Shown here piece after piece: positions 1-7,624 of a stretch of 64,000 nucleotides of DNA. The position numbers and the translations under genes are program-made. Where the stretch lies: contig NZ_JAVYIM010000002.1 of assembly GCF_035968265.1 (NCBI RefSeq), forward strand, positions 1-64,000, in the 5' to 3' direction. The DNA is from Nitrosarchaeum sp. GTDB taxonomy: Archaea > Thermoproteota > Nitrososphaeria > Nitrososphaerales > Nitrosopumilaceae. Within the stretch, counting starts at the first letter, position 1. Every line of letters begins with the position of its first letter. The notes beneath the pieces were generated by a model. It had not been told where the DNA came from and made no database searches. It saw only the letters and a list, made by a program, of their open reading frames with translations.

Positions 1-249
1 AAAAATATAGTCTGAACCCATTTTTCTTTTTGCAGCCGCAATTGTACTATCAGGATTTGTTACAGCCTGTCTCCTTGCTGGTTCACCTACCAAAAGTTCA
101 CCCGTTTTGGTAAATGCGACTATGGAAGGAAATGCCTTACCGCCTACAGTGGCACCTTCAGCTGCAGGAATGATAGTAGGTTTTCCATCCATTACCACGG
201 CAGCAGCCGAATTACTTGTTCCTAAATCTATTCCTATTATTTTAGCCAT
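1..249 (-). CDS. dnaK: Hsp70 chaperone DnaK, N-terminal fragment (cut by window edge)
   Basis: Translating the minus strand from the ATG at 249 gives 83 residues running off the window. They begin [19 protein letters not shown], the first phosphate-binding motif of the Hsp70 ATPase domain, and continue with the conserved segments around [16 protein letters not shown] and AAKRKMG. DnaK is the ATP-driven cytosolic chaperone that works with DnaJ and GrpE; those partners would lie outside the window. The start is clear because the canonical Hsp70 N-terminus begins right there. Only about 13% of a usual 610-640 residue protein is visible, so nothing can be said of the substrate domain. Confidence 0.96.
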   Translation of the reverse strand, partial: MAKIIGIDLGTSNSAAAVVMDGKPTIIPAAEGATVGGKAFPSIVAFTKTGELLVGEPARRQAVTNPDSTIAAAKRKMGSDYIF

Positions 250-467
250 GTTATTTCTTACTGTATTTAGAACAAAATGTCATTAGATGTCTAAATCTTT
301 TATGCCCTTAAGGATGTATGAAAACAAAATAGTAAGTGGATTAGGTTTTGATTCTAGATTTCTAACCTGTATATTATATTCTACAGTTGATATCGTCTAA
401 AACCTCTAAAATAATCCAATTTTTCTTACCTAAAATTGATTAATACCTGATTGAAAATATTTTTTGT

Positions 468-746
468 ATGTCAAAGCAAAGAATCAGAATTTTTGTAACA
501 GGTAAAGTACAAGGTGTATTTTTTCGACAAGCGTTAAAAGTAATGGCTAAAAAAAATGATGTTTTTGGTTGGGTAAAAAATCTCAAAGATGGTCGAGTTG
601 AAGCTGTACTTGAAGGAGATGAGGAAAAAGTAAATAGGCTAATTGAATGGTCTCATGGAGGACCAGCAAATGCACGAGTCGAAGATGTTGAAATTCGAAA
701 CGAGAAATTTACTGGAGAATTTTCAAAATTTGATGTATTGTACTAG
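468..746 (+). CDS. acyP: Acylphosphatase
   Basis: This 92-residue protein has the usual length and fold signature of acylphosphatase, which hydrolyses the carboxyl-phosphate bond of acylphosphates in the cytosol. The signature GKVQGVFFR (residues 12-20) carries the phosphate-binding Arg20, and GWVKNLKDGRVEAVLEG (34-50) carries the catalytic Asn38. Both catalytic residues are present, so the enzyme should be active. Its 3' end overlaps the convergent gene at 743-1075 by four bases. The 218 bases between dnaK and this gene hold no other ORF I would support. Confidence 0.95.
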   Translation: MSKQRIRIFVTGKVQGVFFRQALKVMAKKNDVFGWVKNLKDGRVEAVLEGDEEKVNRLIEWSHGGPANARVEDVEIRNEKFTGEFSKFDVLY

Positions 747-1075
747 TTAATTGTTTCAAAAGCATTTTTTATGATTTCTTTGAGTTCTGTTATTTCTTGT
801 CCTGTTTTGATTTGTAGAATTTGTGGAGTCTCTTTTCTGCTTTTTTGAATTTTAATTATAATGCCTTCTCTTTCTGGCTCTATATCTACAAACCATCTAA
901 ACGTCATGGATTTTCCAAAAACAACTCTATGCATTCTAATATCTTCAACTACATTTTCTCCTAATGAAAGACAGAATTCTCTTACAGAATCAAATAGTGG
1001 TAGTACTGAACTTGGAATTTGTTTTTTAAAATCATTATAATCTCTTTTTGTTCCAAAAGAAATTATTCCATCCAT
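743..1075 (-). CDS. Conserved hypothetical protein, DUF5655-like
   Basis: This 110-residue soluble protein has no signal peptide or membrane segment. A central stretch (LFDSVREFCLSLGENVVEDI, residues 27-46) followed by a short beta-rich part with KSMTFRWFVDIEP resembles the small DUF5655 domain found alone or fused to restriction-type nucleases. That assignment is from memory of the pattern and is tentative; no biochemical role is known to me. The ATG lies 29 bases downstream of the SRP RNA 3' end, and a TATA-like element sits about 25 bases before it, so it probably has its own leaderless transcript. Confidence 0.7.
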   Translation of the reverse strand: MDGIISFGTKRDYNDFKKQIPSSVLPLFDSVREFCLSLGENVVEDIRMHRVVFGKSMTFRWFVDIEPEREGIIIKIQKSRKETPQILQIKTGQEITELKEIIKNAFETIN

Positions 1076-1095
1076 GATGGTTAAAATTTTATTTT

Positions 1096-1104
1096 AATTA
1101 TAAA
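1096..1104 (-). promoter_or_regulatory. Candidate box A promoter for the 743-1075 gene
   Basis: On the minus strand the sequence TTTATAATT centres about 25 bases upstream of the ATG at 1075. This is the archaeal box A distance for a leaderless transcript. It directly abuts the 3' end of the SRP RNA helix, so the same AT-rich stretch may also serve as the SRP RNA termination region. Confidence 0.45.
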
Positions 1105-1420
1105 GGTAGTAGATCTGTTGGTTCCAGTCTAGACGGATAGCCCCATTTCAAGGCATACAAGATCCGCCACGTAGACGAGGAAGCGTGGATGCTCCACCTT
1201 AGGATTGCTCCCTCCCGGACCTCATCCCTTTCGATAGTTCGGGCTTAGACGTTATCCCTTCGGATAATTCTTGCCCTGCAACCACCCGCCTCGGCGTGAT
1301 TTCATTTCCGCACACCAAGCGGGAATTACCTATCTAGAGATTTACCCAACAGTTACTGATCTCTGCGTATAGCCGGTTTCAGAATAGGGCACGGCTGGCA
1401 CCCCAATCCTACCTACTACC
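1105..1420 (-). ncRNA. ffs: Signal recognition particle RNA (archaeal 7S RNA)
   Basis: This GC-rich island in AT-rich DNA contains the SRP RNA hallmarks on the minus strand. Near the 3' half, GTCCGGGAGGGAGCA is helix 8 with a GGGA (GGNA-type) tetraloop and the AGCA symmetric-loop motif bound by SRP54. In the 5' half, CTGAAACCGGCTATACGC matches the conserved archaeal Alu-domain element. The termini GGTAGTAG (1420-1413) and CTACTACC (1112-1105) are perfectly complementary and form helix 1, which fixes both ends and gives about 316 nt, usual for archaea. The RNA scaffolds SRP19 and SRP54 for co-translational membrane targeting. Confidence 0.93.
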
Positions 1421-1438
1421 ATTTTTTTCTATGACGGT

Positions 1439-1450
1439 ATGTTATATTTG
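1439..1450 (-). promoter_or_regulatory. Box A promoter of the SRP RNA gene
   Basis: Read on the minus strand, AAATATAACATA is centred about 25 bases upstream of the predicted SRP RNA 5' end at 1420. This is the expected spacing for an archaeal TATA box. Confidence 0.6.
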
Positions 1451-1452
1451 CA

Positions 1453-2367
1453 TTAGGTTTGATTTTCTTTTAGTTTTAAAACCATATTACACACAGAACA
1501 GATCTTTCCAGTACACTCGTTACCACATTTTATACAGATTGTCTTTTGTTTGCTATTGCTATCCTTTACACTCTGAGATACTTTGATTATTGATTGATAC
1601 AGATTATTTTTAATTCCACTATGTTTTCCTTCTAATGAATTCAAGAATTCTCTGATCTCAGTTCTTATTCCCTCGTTCATGTGTGGACAAGGTTCTGTTT
1701 GAAATGGTATGTTGTTTGTAAATGCATAAAATACAATTTCAGATTCATAAATCTCGCAAAATGGCTTTATCTTTCTCAATGTGTTGCTGGAATTATCCGG
1801 ATCCATCCAACCGATTTTAGTAGTATCTCCAGATAACATGTTTATTACAAATGTCTGCAATGTATCATCTAAATTATGCCCTGTTGCAATTACATCTGCA
1901 CCAATATCTTTTGCTGCATGATCAATTGCACGTCTTCTTAGAGTTCCACAAATTGAACATGAAGATGTTTTTTCGCTTTCTCTCAAGTCTAGTGCTTCTT
2001 CTAATGTTAAATCAAACAATTCTTTATAAGAAAAAACTTTGTGTTCTACATTTAATTTAGCACAATACTCTTGGACAATCTCTAATGCCTCGTTTCTATA
2101 ACCTGGAATTCCCTCATCAATTGTTATTACCTTGATTCTAAAGTTATGTGTTTTAGTCATTTGGTTAATGATGTCAAGTAAAGCAAGCGAATCTTTGCCC
2201 CCAGATACTGCAACAGCTACTAGTTCATTATTTTGAATCATATTGTGTTTTGAAATAGTTTTTGCAGTCTTTCTTACGATAGAACTTGAAAAACATTTGG
2301 AGCATAATTTTTCTCCAGAGTATTTACGAGTGTATGCTGCTTGATTTTCACATCTGTCGCATTTCAT
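1453..2367 (-). CDS. ncsA: tRNA 2-thiolation enzyme, TtuA/NcsA family
   Basis: This 304-residue ATP-pyrophosphatase of the TtuA/NcsA/Ctu1 family activates a tRNA uridine by adenylation and replaces its 2-oxygen with sulfur, using a ubiquitin-like sulfur carrier in archaea. An N-terminal zinc finger uses Cys3, Cys6, Cys22 and Cys25. The PP-loop is SGGKDS (55-60). CSIC (137-140) plus Cys227 (in PCPH) are the three expected Fe-S cluster ligands, and GHNLDD (163-168) is the family active-site motif. A C-terminal zinc finger (CIKC near 278-281, then CSVC near 290-293) completes the full-length layout. Whether the target is U34 or U54 cannot be read from the sequence. Confidence 0.9.
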   Translation of the reverse strand: MKCDRCENQAAYTRKYSGEKLCSKCFSSSIVRKTAKTISKHNMIQNNELVAVAVSGGKDSLALLDIINQMTKTHNFRIKVITIDEGIPGYRNEALEIVQEYCAKLNVEHKVFSYKELFDLTLEEALDLRESEKTSSCSICGTLRRRAIDHAAKDIGADVIATGHNLDDTLQTFVINMLSGDTTKIGWMDPDNSSNTLRKIKPFCEIYESEIVFYAFTNNIPFQTEPCPHMNEGIRTEIREFLNSLEGKHSGIKNNLYQSIIKVSQSVKDSNSKQKTICIKCGNECTGKICSVCNMVLKLKENQT

Positions 2368-2411
2368 TAAATCAACTGATTATTTTTCATTAATGATTCT
2401 TTAGGTATTTT

Positions 2412-3614
2412 TTAGATAGTAAACCAGCCTGATTTCATGTATGATAATGCAATATTCAAACCAAACAATGCAAACGTAAATGCGTAAATTCCCCACATTG
2501 TAATGTTTACTGCCTTATCAGAAATTTTCTTATCTATGATTGTATGAATGAATTTTCCCCCATCTAAAATTGGTAATGGCAACATGTTGATGATTCCAAT
2601 AAAAAATGATATCATCCATAACCATAGCAAAAACATTGAAACATTTGGATCGTTCCATTCAATAAAATTCAAAACTGGTTTGTATGCAAATGAATTATCC
2701 CTCATTATTCCTATCAATCCTCTTTGAGGATCTTCAGGTGATGGAATTATTTCAACAGGAAATTGCAAAATCTGTCCATTTCTAAGTACTGAAACATTTG
2801 CAATTTCACCAGGAATTAATTCTGTCTTTTGAAAATCCAACGGACTCAACATTTGGATTCCATTAATTGAAGTAATGATGTCATTTGCAAGCAGTCCTGC
2901 TTTTTCTGCTCCAGAGTTTTCTATAATTGAAAGTATCAATACCCCATCTGGTAAATCATAAAATGTACTTAGTAATGGTTCAGGTAAAACCATTGCAAAG
3001 AAAGGATTTGTTAAAAGTATCAATCCTAACGCAAATGCAAAAATTACATTTGAAGTAGCTCCTGCACCAATAACTCTTAATTTTGAAATCTTTTTTGCTT
3101 TGTTAAATTCTTCCTCGTCTGGTTCTACAAATCCTGCAAACATTGCAATAAATATTGCAAACCCTCCAGTTTTTATCTTAATTTTTTCTAGTGTTGCAAC
3201 AATACCGTGAGCACCTTCATGAATAACTAAAACAATTGGAATTGATAGTAGAAAATATAGAATTGATGATGAAGATGTCAAAGTTACACCAGGAATTAAG
3301 ACGGTTAACTGTGAAAATTCCGTTGGTGCTACAAAGTAGTTAGAAATATTTGATAGTAAAAACCAAAATGCAAATCCCATCATAAGAAAACCTGCAACTA
3401 CACTAACATTAGCAAAAATTTTGATTCCGCGTCTGGTTCGTCCCAACATTCTTGTTAATGCTGATTGCACTTGCTGATTTTTGTAAACTAGACTGTAAAT
3501 TTTTAGCTCAAAGCCATGTTTTTCTAATTTTAATCCCTTGGCAACCACCAAAATTATTACCCACGCTATTAACACGTAGATTATCGAGTTTTGAGTAATG
3601 AAATCAAGGTCCAA
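2412..3614 (-). CDS. Site-2 protease family intramembrane metalloprotease (M50) with PDZ domain
   Basis: This 400-residue multi-pass membrane protein carries the zinc motif HEGAH (132-136) in a hydrophobic helix. The second M50 motif, LPLPILDGGK near residue 345, supplies the third metal ligand Asp. A PDZ-like domain lies between them (about 225-300, with GAEKAGLLANDIITSING). The gene order resembles archaeal RseP/S2P relatives that cut substrates within the membrane after a first cleavage; the substrate here is unknown. About six to seven hydrophobic segments can be counted. It lies between ncsA and cutA, and a functional link is not evident. Confidence 0.88.
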   Translation of the reverse strand: MDLDFITQNSIIYVLIAWVIILVVAKGLKLEKHGFELKIYSLVYKNQQVQSALTRMLGRTRRGIKIFANVSVVAGFLMMGFAFWFLLSNISNYFVAPTEFSQLTVLIPGVTLTSSSSILYFLLSIPIVLVIHEGAHGIVATLEKIKIKTGGFAIFIAMFAGFVEPDEEEFNKAKKISKLRVIGAGATSNVIFAFALGLILLTNPFFAMVLPEPLLSTFYDLPDGVLILSIIENSGAEKAGLLANDIITSINGIQMLSPLDFQKTELIPGEIANVSVLRNGQILQFPVEIIPSPEDPQRGLIGIMRDNSFAYKPVLNFIEWNDPNVSMFLLWLWMISFFIGIINMLPLPILDGGKFIHTIIDKKISDKAVNITMWGIYAFTFALFGLNIALSYMKSGWFTI

Positions 3615-3656
3615 ACTAATTGTTAATTTTTTAAACTCCTGTCATTTATAGGTATT

Positions 3657-3968
3657 ATGAAGCCAACCATGATTATCTCTACATATCCTAACAAAATTTC
3701 AATTACAAAAATTGCAAATCAATTAATTGAAAATAAAATCATTGCTTGTGTTAACATTACTAAAATTTCATCCATTTACTCTTGGAATGATAAAATTGAA
3801 AATACTACTGAATATCTTGCAATCTTTAAAACAACACAAAAAAACAAAAAAACTCTCAAAGAAAAAATCAAAGAGACTCATCCATATCAAGTTCCTGAAA
3901 TTGCTGAAATTGCTGTCTCATCAATAAATTCGTCTTATCTCAAGTGGTTAGCCGACTCTACCTCTTAG
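3657..3968 (+). CDS. cutA: Divalent-cation tolerance protein CutA
   Basis: This 103-residue protein has the normal length for CutA1, a trimeric ferredoxin-like fold protein linked to copper and other divalent metals. Conserved elements are the N-terminal TYPNKISITKIANQLIENK, then IIACVNI and SIYSWNDKIE, the TTEYLAIFKT strand and HPYQVPEI near residue 80. All core family motifs are present. Its stop overlaps the convergent pelota gene by four bases. The physiological role of CutA in archaea is not settled. Confidence 0.93.
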   Translation: MKPTMIISTYPNKISITKIANQLIENKIIACVNITKISSIYSWNDKIENTTEYLAIFKTTQKNKKTLKEKIKETHPYQVPEIAEIAVSSINSSYLKWLADSTS

Positions 3969-5017
3969 ACTTCTATGGCATAACGCAGCAAAGAAACTAT
4001 TCCTCCCAATCCAGTAACTCTGAGACCTATGTCTGTGGAAGAGTCTACACTGTAAGTTTTCACACCTTTACTTTCAGCATCGTTAAGAAGTGCGATTACT
4101 TTTTTTTCATCATTTGTTTGAATCACTTTATCTGAAAAAACTAGTAATTCAACAGCACCAAATTGGTTTGCCTTGAGGGTTTCCTCAAAACCCATGGTAA
4201 ATTTCCTACTTTTTTTGTTTGCCCTTAGCATTATCTCATCAATTATTGAAGATACTTTGGCCAATTTGCTCTCTGACATTATTTCTTTCATAGTTTGGGA
4301 TTTCGTAAATGTATAGATTCCATCTTCCCCTCCTGAATCAATTCCTTCTGCAATCTGAATTTTATATTTTTGAGCATTTTGGGATTTCAATACAAAATTA
4401 GAAAATCTTTTCTTTGTTTCTCCTGGACCAAATATTACAATAGTATCCGTTTCTTTAGCTATAGAAAACAACGCTTGTTGAATCTGCTCAAAAAATTTTT
4501 CTATATTGAAATTTGTTTTGTATCTCTTTCCTCCAGAACCAGAATAGATGTTTGGAATAAACTCCAAATGTGTTCCTTTTAATCTTGCAATCCCACAGTC
4601 CCCACTATCAATTGCAACTAGTACAAAACCTACTTGCTTGTTATTTGATTCAATTAATTTTTTTTCAACTGGTGACCACTTTTTCTTTGTGATTGTAATG
4701 CCGTCATTTACTTTAAGAATAAATGAATGGTGTGATCCGTGAGGCACTGATTCGTTACTTGATTCTAATATAGTACCGCCAATTCTTAATCTATCCAAAA
4801 CATCATCAAGGGATATTTTTTCTACATTTAATGCAATTCTTACTCTGATTCTTTCACCCTTGTCTGGTCTTGCATAATCTTTTTCTAATTTAATTACTCT
4901 AGTTGTATCTCCAACTATCCTATCACCTTCATTGATTACACGACGTAAATTTAAAAGATCATCAGAATCTTCTGGCATGACAGAAATTGAATTATCGTCA
5001 ATTGTTTTTGTAATCAT
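3965..5017 (-). CDS. pelA: mRNA surveillance protein Pelota (aPelota)
   Basis: This 350-residue protein is full length for archaeal Pelota, the eRF1 paralogue that with aEF1A or ABCE1 rescues ribosomes stalled on broken mRNA. The N-terminal Sm-like domain includes VIKLEKDYARPDKGERIRVRI. The central domain has VAIDSGDCGIARL and the IVIFGPGETKKRF segment, and the C-terminal domain ends with LGGIVSLLRYAIEV. The GGQ motif of eRF1 is absent, as expected for Pelota. The upstream gene at 5050-5481 is 32 bases away on the same strand, so the two may be cotranscribed. Confidence 0.94.
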   Translation of the reverse strand: MITKTIDDNSISVMPEDSDDLLNLRRVINEGDRIVGDTTRVIKLEKDYARPDKGERIRVRIALNVEKISLDDVLDRLRIGGTILESSNESVPHGSHHSFILKVNDGITITKKKWSPVEKKLIESNNKQVGFVLVAIDSGDCGIARLKGTHLEFIPNIYSGSGGKRYKTNFNIEKFFEQIQQALFSIAKETDTIVIFGPGETKKRFSNFVLKSQNAQKYKIQIAEGIDSGGEDGIYTFTKSQTMKEIMSESKLAKVSSIIDEIMLRANKKSRKFTMGFEETLKANQFGAVELLVFSDKVIQTNDEKKVIALLNDAESKGVKTYSVDSSTDIGLRVTGLGGIVSLLRYAIEV

Positions 5018-5049
5018 GATCTTATTCTAACTAACAGAAACAAAAGAGT

Positions 5050-5481
5050 TTAGCTTGTGACTTCGCTAGTTTTTGTCTCTTCGGTTTTTTTCTTTAGGTA
5101 ATTTTCAACCCAATCTAATGTGAGTACTCCTGATTCAGCTAGGTTTGTTAAAGAATTTGCAGAGGCCTCGCCTACTACCTTTCCATTGTTTTTTCTTATT
5201 TGACGCCATTTTAGTGCTGTATTTCCACTCTTTGAGTTATAGATAATCCCAAGAATGTCTCTTGCATTAACAAATGTAATGTCTCTTACTTTTTTTAGAG
5301 TAACTTTGTCTGCGGCTTCAACATAAATTGACCCCAAACTGTCTTCTCTTTCAGCAAATACTTCTGAATCCTCCAAATAACTTCGTGGAGCATAAGAGCG
5401 GCATGTACTGCCAATTACAAATCTTCTAAAACTTTCCAATGATGCCGGAGTGTCAATTGTAACCATTTTGAATAAATCCAC
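5050..5481 (-). CDS. Conserved hypothetical protein upstream of pelota
   Basis: I do not recognise this 143-residue soluble protein. It has no membrane segment; it contains a basic central part (ALKWRQIRKNNGKV) and a charged Lys/Glu/Thr-rich tail. The longest reading starts at a GTG (5481); an in-frame ATG five codons later (5466) gives a shorter N-terminus, MVTIDTPASLESF, and may be the real start. It lies 32 bases before pelota on the same strand, which suggests a shared transcript and perhaps a role in translation or RNA, but that is only inference from position. Confidence 0.72.
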   Translation of the reverse strand: MDLFKMVTIDTPASLESFRRFVIGSTCRSYAPRSYLEDSEVFAEREDSLGSIYVEAADKVTLKKVRDITFVNARDILGIIYNSKSGNTALKWRQIRKNNGKVVGEASANSLTNLAESGVLTLDWVENYLKKKTEETKTSEVTS

Positions 5482-5540
5482 AGTTCGTCATTTATCAATC
5501 TTGTTGAAAGACTCAATAGGCATCTGCCTGAATTATGCCT

Positions 5541-5602
5541 TGCTGGCAGTGATGACCCTATCCCTTTGATTGATGATGAGGATCTTGAGTTCTGAGCCTG
5601 CT
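5541..5602 (+). ncRNA. Candidate C/D box guide sRNA
   Basis: In the 158-base gap between two genes, the plus strand reads box C GTGATGA (5549-5555), a D'-like TTGA (5566-5569), box C' ATGATGA (5573-5579) and box D CTGA (5592-5595). The C'-D spacer is 12 nt and the C-D' spacer 10 nt, both typical of compact archaeal C/D sRNAs. The flanks GCTGGC (5542-5547) and GCCTGC (5596-5601) pair with one internal U-U mismatch, forming the terminal stem. Such RNAs guide fibrillarin to 2'-O-methylate rRNA or tRNA. The D guide would target AACUCAAGAUCC; I could not place it on an rRNA. Confidence 0.6.
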
Positions 5603-5639
5603 CTTAGAATTTTTATGACAGACATGCTAATTTCATATC

Positions 5640-6059
5640 ATGAAATCCTTAACTGAATATCTAATCTATAATGTAAAGGGACGTAGGGGTTTTGTCAATA
5701 TTACTTCTGATGTGAGAAAACTGGTTTTTAAAAGTAAAGTGCAAGAGGGATTATGTCTTGTAAATGCAATGCATATCACTGCAAGTGTTTTCATAAATGA
5801 CAATGAAAGTGGTTTGCATCATGATTATGAAAAATGGTTAGAGTCACTTGCACCACATGAACCAATTGATCAATACGATCACAACAAGACAGGTGAAGAC
5901 AATGCAGATGCTCATTTAAAACGGCAAATAATGGGAAGGGAAGTAGTTGTTGCTATTACAAATGGCAAATTAGATTTTGGTCCATGGGAACAAATTTTCT
6001 ATGGTGAATTTGATGGACAAAGACCAAAAAGAGTGCTAGTTAAAATTATTGGTGAATAA
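5640..6059 (+). CDS. YjbQ family protein (UPF0047)
   Basis: This 139-residue protein has the usual length of the YjbQ/UPF0047 family, a small beta-rich fold with a conserved metal-type pocket and weak thiamine-phosphate synthase activity reported for bacterial members. Family motifs visible are [19 protein letters not shown] (46-64), then [20 protein letters not shown], and the C-terminal [19 protein letters not shown]. The natural function remains unclear. It follows the candidate guide RNA and stands as a single gene. Confidence 0.85.
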   Translation: MKSLTEYLIYNVKGRRGFVNITSDVRKLVFKSKVQEGLCLVNAMHITASVFINDNESGLHHDYEKWLESLAPHEPIDQYDHNKTGEDNADAHLKRQIMGREVVVAITNGKLDFGPWEQIFYGEFDGQRPKRVLVKIIGE

Positions 6060-6060
6060 T

Positions 6061-6225
6061 TTATCCAAAATCTACATCGCGCTTCTGACTTTGTGACTCG
6101 TTCTTTCTTGCAGAAGCTCTGAATTCTTCATCATGATTCTGAGGTCCATGACCGCATTTCACACATGCTACTTTGAACCCATCATCATTTTTTTGCCAGG
6201 TCTCACAGCCACAAAAACATGCCAT
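6061..6225 (-). CDS. Small zinc-binding protein, 54 residues
   Basis: An ATG at 6225 opens a 54-codon frame ending at the TAA at 6061. The product begins MACFCGCETW and carries CxCxC at residues 3-7 and a second pair CVKCGH (21-26), a plausible zinc ribbon or knuckle. The C-terminal half is charged and likely disordered. A TATA-like CGATATATCC on the plus strand (6246-6255) lies 21-30 bases upstream of the ATG, which fits a leaderless promoter. I do not recognise a named family. It sits 55 bases downstream of the DtxR-type regulator gene on the same strand, so metal-related control is a possible but unproven link. Confidence 0.72.
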   Translation of the reverse strand: MACFCGCETWQKNDDGFKVACVKCGHGPQNHDEEFRASARKNESQSQKRDVDFG

Positions 6226-6245
6226 GTATCATATTATTTTTAATA

Positions 6246-6255
6246 CGATATATCC
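6246..6255 (-). promoter_or_regulatory. Candidate box A for the small zinc protein
   Basis: GGATATATCG on the minus strand is centred about 25 bases before the ATG at 6225, the spacing expected for a leaderless archaeal mRNA. Confidence 0.5.
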
Positions 6256-6280
6256 TTTGGGATCATTCGGAGATTTATTT

Positions 6281-6739
6281 CTAAGATGTTTTACAGCACT
6301 CGCCCATTGGAATCTCGTGATCATGAGGACATTTTCTTGGATGCTTTAACATGGTACATAGTGCATCTGTAAATTGTTTGTTCATATGATGTTCAATTCC
6401 ACATACCATCTCTTCATCAATTGCAACTTTTAATGCACTGTCCATCAAAACTTCCAACAGTCTACTGTTTCTCATCATGCTGGAACCGATTCTTTCTCCG
6501 TCTTGGGTTAGTGTTACACCTGCTTTGTTATAGTTTACAAGATTTTTCTCATTTAATTTTTTGAGCATTTGTACAACACTTGGCTGTCTGACGTTGAGCA
6601 TCTTTGCAATTGTAGATATCTTGACATCTTCTCCTCTCTCTTTTATGTGCCAAATTGCCTTGAGATACATTTCGACATGTTCAGCTTCTGCTGTTCCTAC
6701 AAAAAGAATTTCATCATTTTCATCATTTACTGCGTCCAT
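6281..6739 (-). CDS. DtxR/MntR-family metal-dependent transcription regulator
   Basis: This 152-residue regulator has an N-terminal winged helix-turn-helix (about residues 18-85: AEHVEMYLKAIWHIKE, then KISTIAKMLNVRQPSVVQML). The iron-dependent repressor dimerisation domain follows with VCGIEHHMNKQFTDAL and the metal-ligand tail HPRKCPHDHEIP (near 133-144). The SH3-like third domain of DtxR is absent, as in MntR-type proteins. It should sense Mn(II) or Fe(II) and bind DNA when loaded. It lies one base after the TrmB-type gene and is almost surely in its operon. Confidence 0.88.
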   Translation of the reverse strand: MDAVNDENDEILFVGTAEAEHVEMYLKAIWHIKERGEDVKISTIAKMLNVRQPSVVQMLKKLNEKNLVNYNKAGVTLTQDGERIGSSMMRNSRLLEVLMDSALKVAIDEEMVCGIEHHMNKQFTDALCTMLKHPRKCPHDHEIPMGECCKTS

Positions 6740-6740
6740 A

Positions 6741-7508
6741 CTATACCACCTTTGAATCTTTTAATAAATATTCAAAGTATTGCCTTGCAAATCCTGCCAA
6801 TCCTGTATGATCTGCCCAAATTGCAACTAGATCCGGGGTATTCATTGCTCCCATCTCTGGACCCAATAAAATTACGACATATCTGTTATCTGAAATTATT
6901 CCTCCACCAAATAGTCCTTTTTTGATTTTTACAGTTGCAACTCTGCTTATTGCCTTGAGTGACTCTTTGTCCATTTTATCTGAAGTTAATATTTTGATGT
7001 CCACCCCTTTATCGTGTAATGCTCTTAATTTTGGTAATGCTTGTCTGACTAACTCTTGTCCTGCTTCAGGTAATGCAATCATTACTTCATTTCTGCAAGA
7101 TTCAACCATCTCCAAAATTTTTGAAGCGATATTTATTGCGCCAGATAATACCCATATGTCTGGTCTTTCACTGGTTCCACTTTTTTCATATAATGGAACG
7201 AGCTCGTTTAAAATAATATTTTGATTTTGTAAAAAATCATTTTGCATCTTTTGTTTTGTAGTCTCCAATCCAGTAGATGGAGATTTTGCAAAGTATTTTG
7301 TTGGTCTTGAATCATCAGAACCAATCCAGCCTTTCTCTTCTAGTGTCCCTAAAACCTCATAAATTTTTGAATAAGGAACACCTGATTTTTGGCTAAGATC
7401 TGAGGCTGTTAATTCACCCGTTTCAAGTAACGATGCAAATGTCCTCGTTTCATAACTAGTAAGACCAATTTTTTCTAGAGCCTTTCTTGTCTTGTCAGTT
7501 ATGTTCAT
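6741..7508 (-). CDS. TrmB-family transcription regulator
   Basis: This 255-residue protein has an N-terminal TrmB winged helix (KALEKIGLTSYETRTFASLL, TASDLSQKSGVPYSKIYEVL, LEEKGWI) at residues 8-62. A C-terminal phospholipase-D-like effector domain resembling TrmB relatives follows. In haloarchaea and Thermococcales this family senses sugars or other ligands; the ligand here is unknown. The gene is divergent from the tetraether synthase across a 116-base gap and in line with the DtxR gene. A box A at 7532-7540 sits about 27 bases before its ATG. Confidence 0.88.
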   Translation of the reverse strand: MNITDKTRKALEKIGLTSYETRTFASLLETGELTASDLSQKSGVPYSKIYEVLGTLEEKGWIGSDDSRPTKYFAKSPSTGLETTKQKMQNDFLQNQNIILNELVPLYEKSGTSERPDIWVLSGAINIASKILEMVESCRNEVMIALPEAGQELVRQALPKLRALHDKGVDIKILTSDKMDKESLKAISRVATVKIKKGLFGGGIISDNRYVVILLGPEMGAMNTPDLVAIWADHTGLAGFARQYFEYLLKDSKVV

Positions 7509-7531
7509 GCGATCTAATCGTCAAGTTTTGA

Positions 7532-7540
7532 TATTTAAAC
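7532..7540 (-). promoter_or_regulatory. Candidate box A for the TrmB-DtxR operon
   Basis: GTTTAAATA on the minus strand lies about 27 bases upstream of the ATG at 7508, consistent with a leaderless transcript for the two regulators. Confidence 0.5.
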
Positions 7541-7589
7541 CAGTCATGCCCAATTACTAAATTCCATACGGGGCCAAGTAGGCAATGCA

Positions 7590-7597
7590 TTATATAC
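7590..7597 (+). promoter_or_regulatory. Candidate box A for tes, flanked by a short inverted repeat
   Basis: TTATATAC (7590-7597) would place transcription start about five bases before the ATG at 7625. The arms GGCAA (7581-7585) and TTGCC (7611-7615) lie on either side of it. The arms are short and could be chance, but the placement would suit an operator over the TATA box. Confidence 0.5.
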
Positions 7598-7624
7598 CAT
7601 TTTAGAAAAGTTGCCAATGTAAGC

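Noticed and set aside
6569-6925. 118-codon plus-strand open frame across the DtxR/TrmB junction
   Set aside because: It runs antisense across two clear regulator genes and has no protein-like features.
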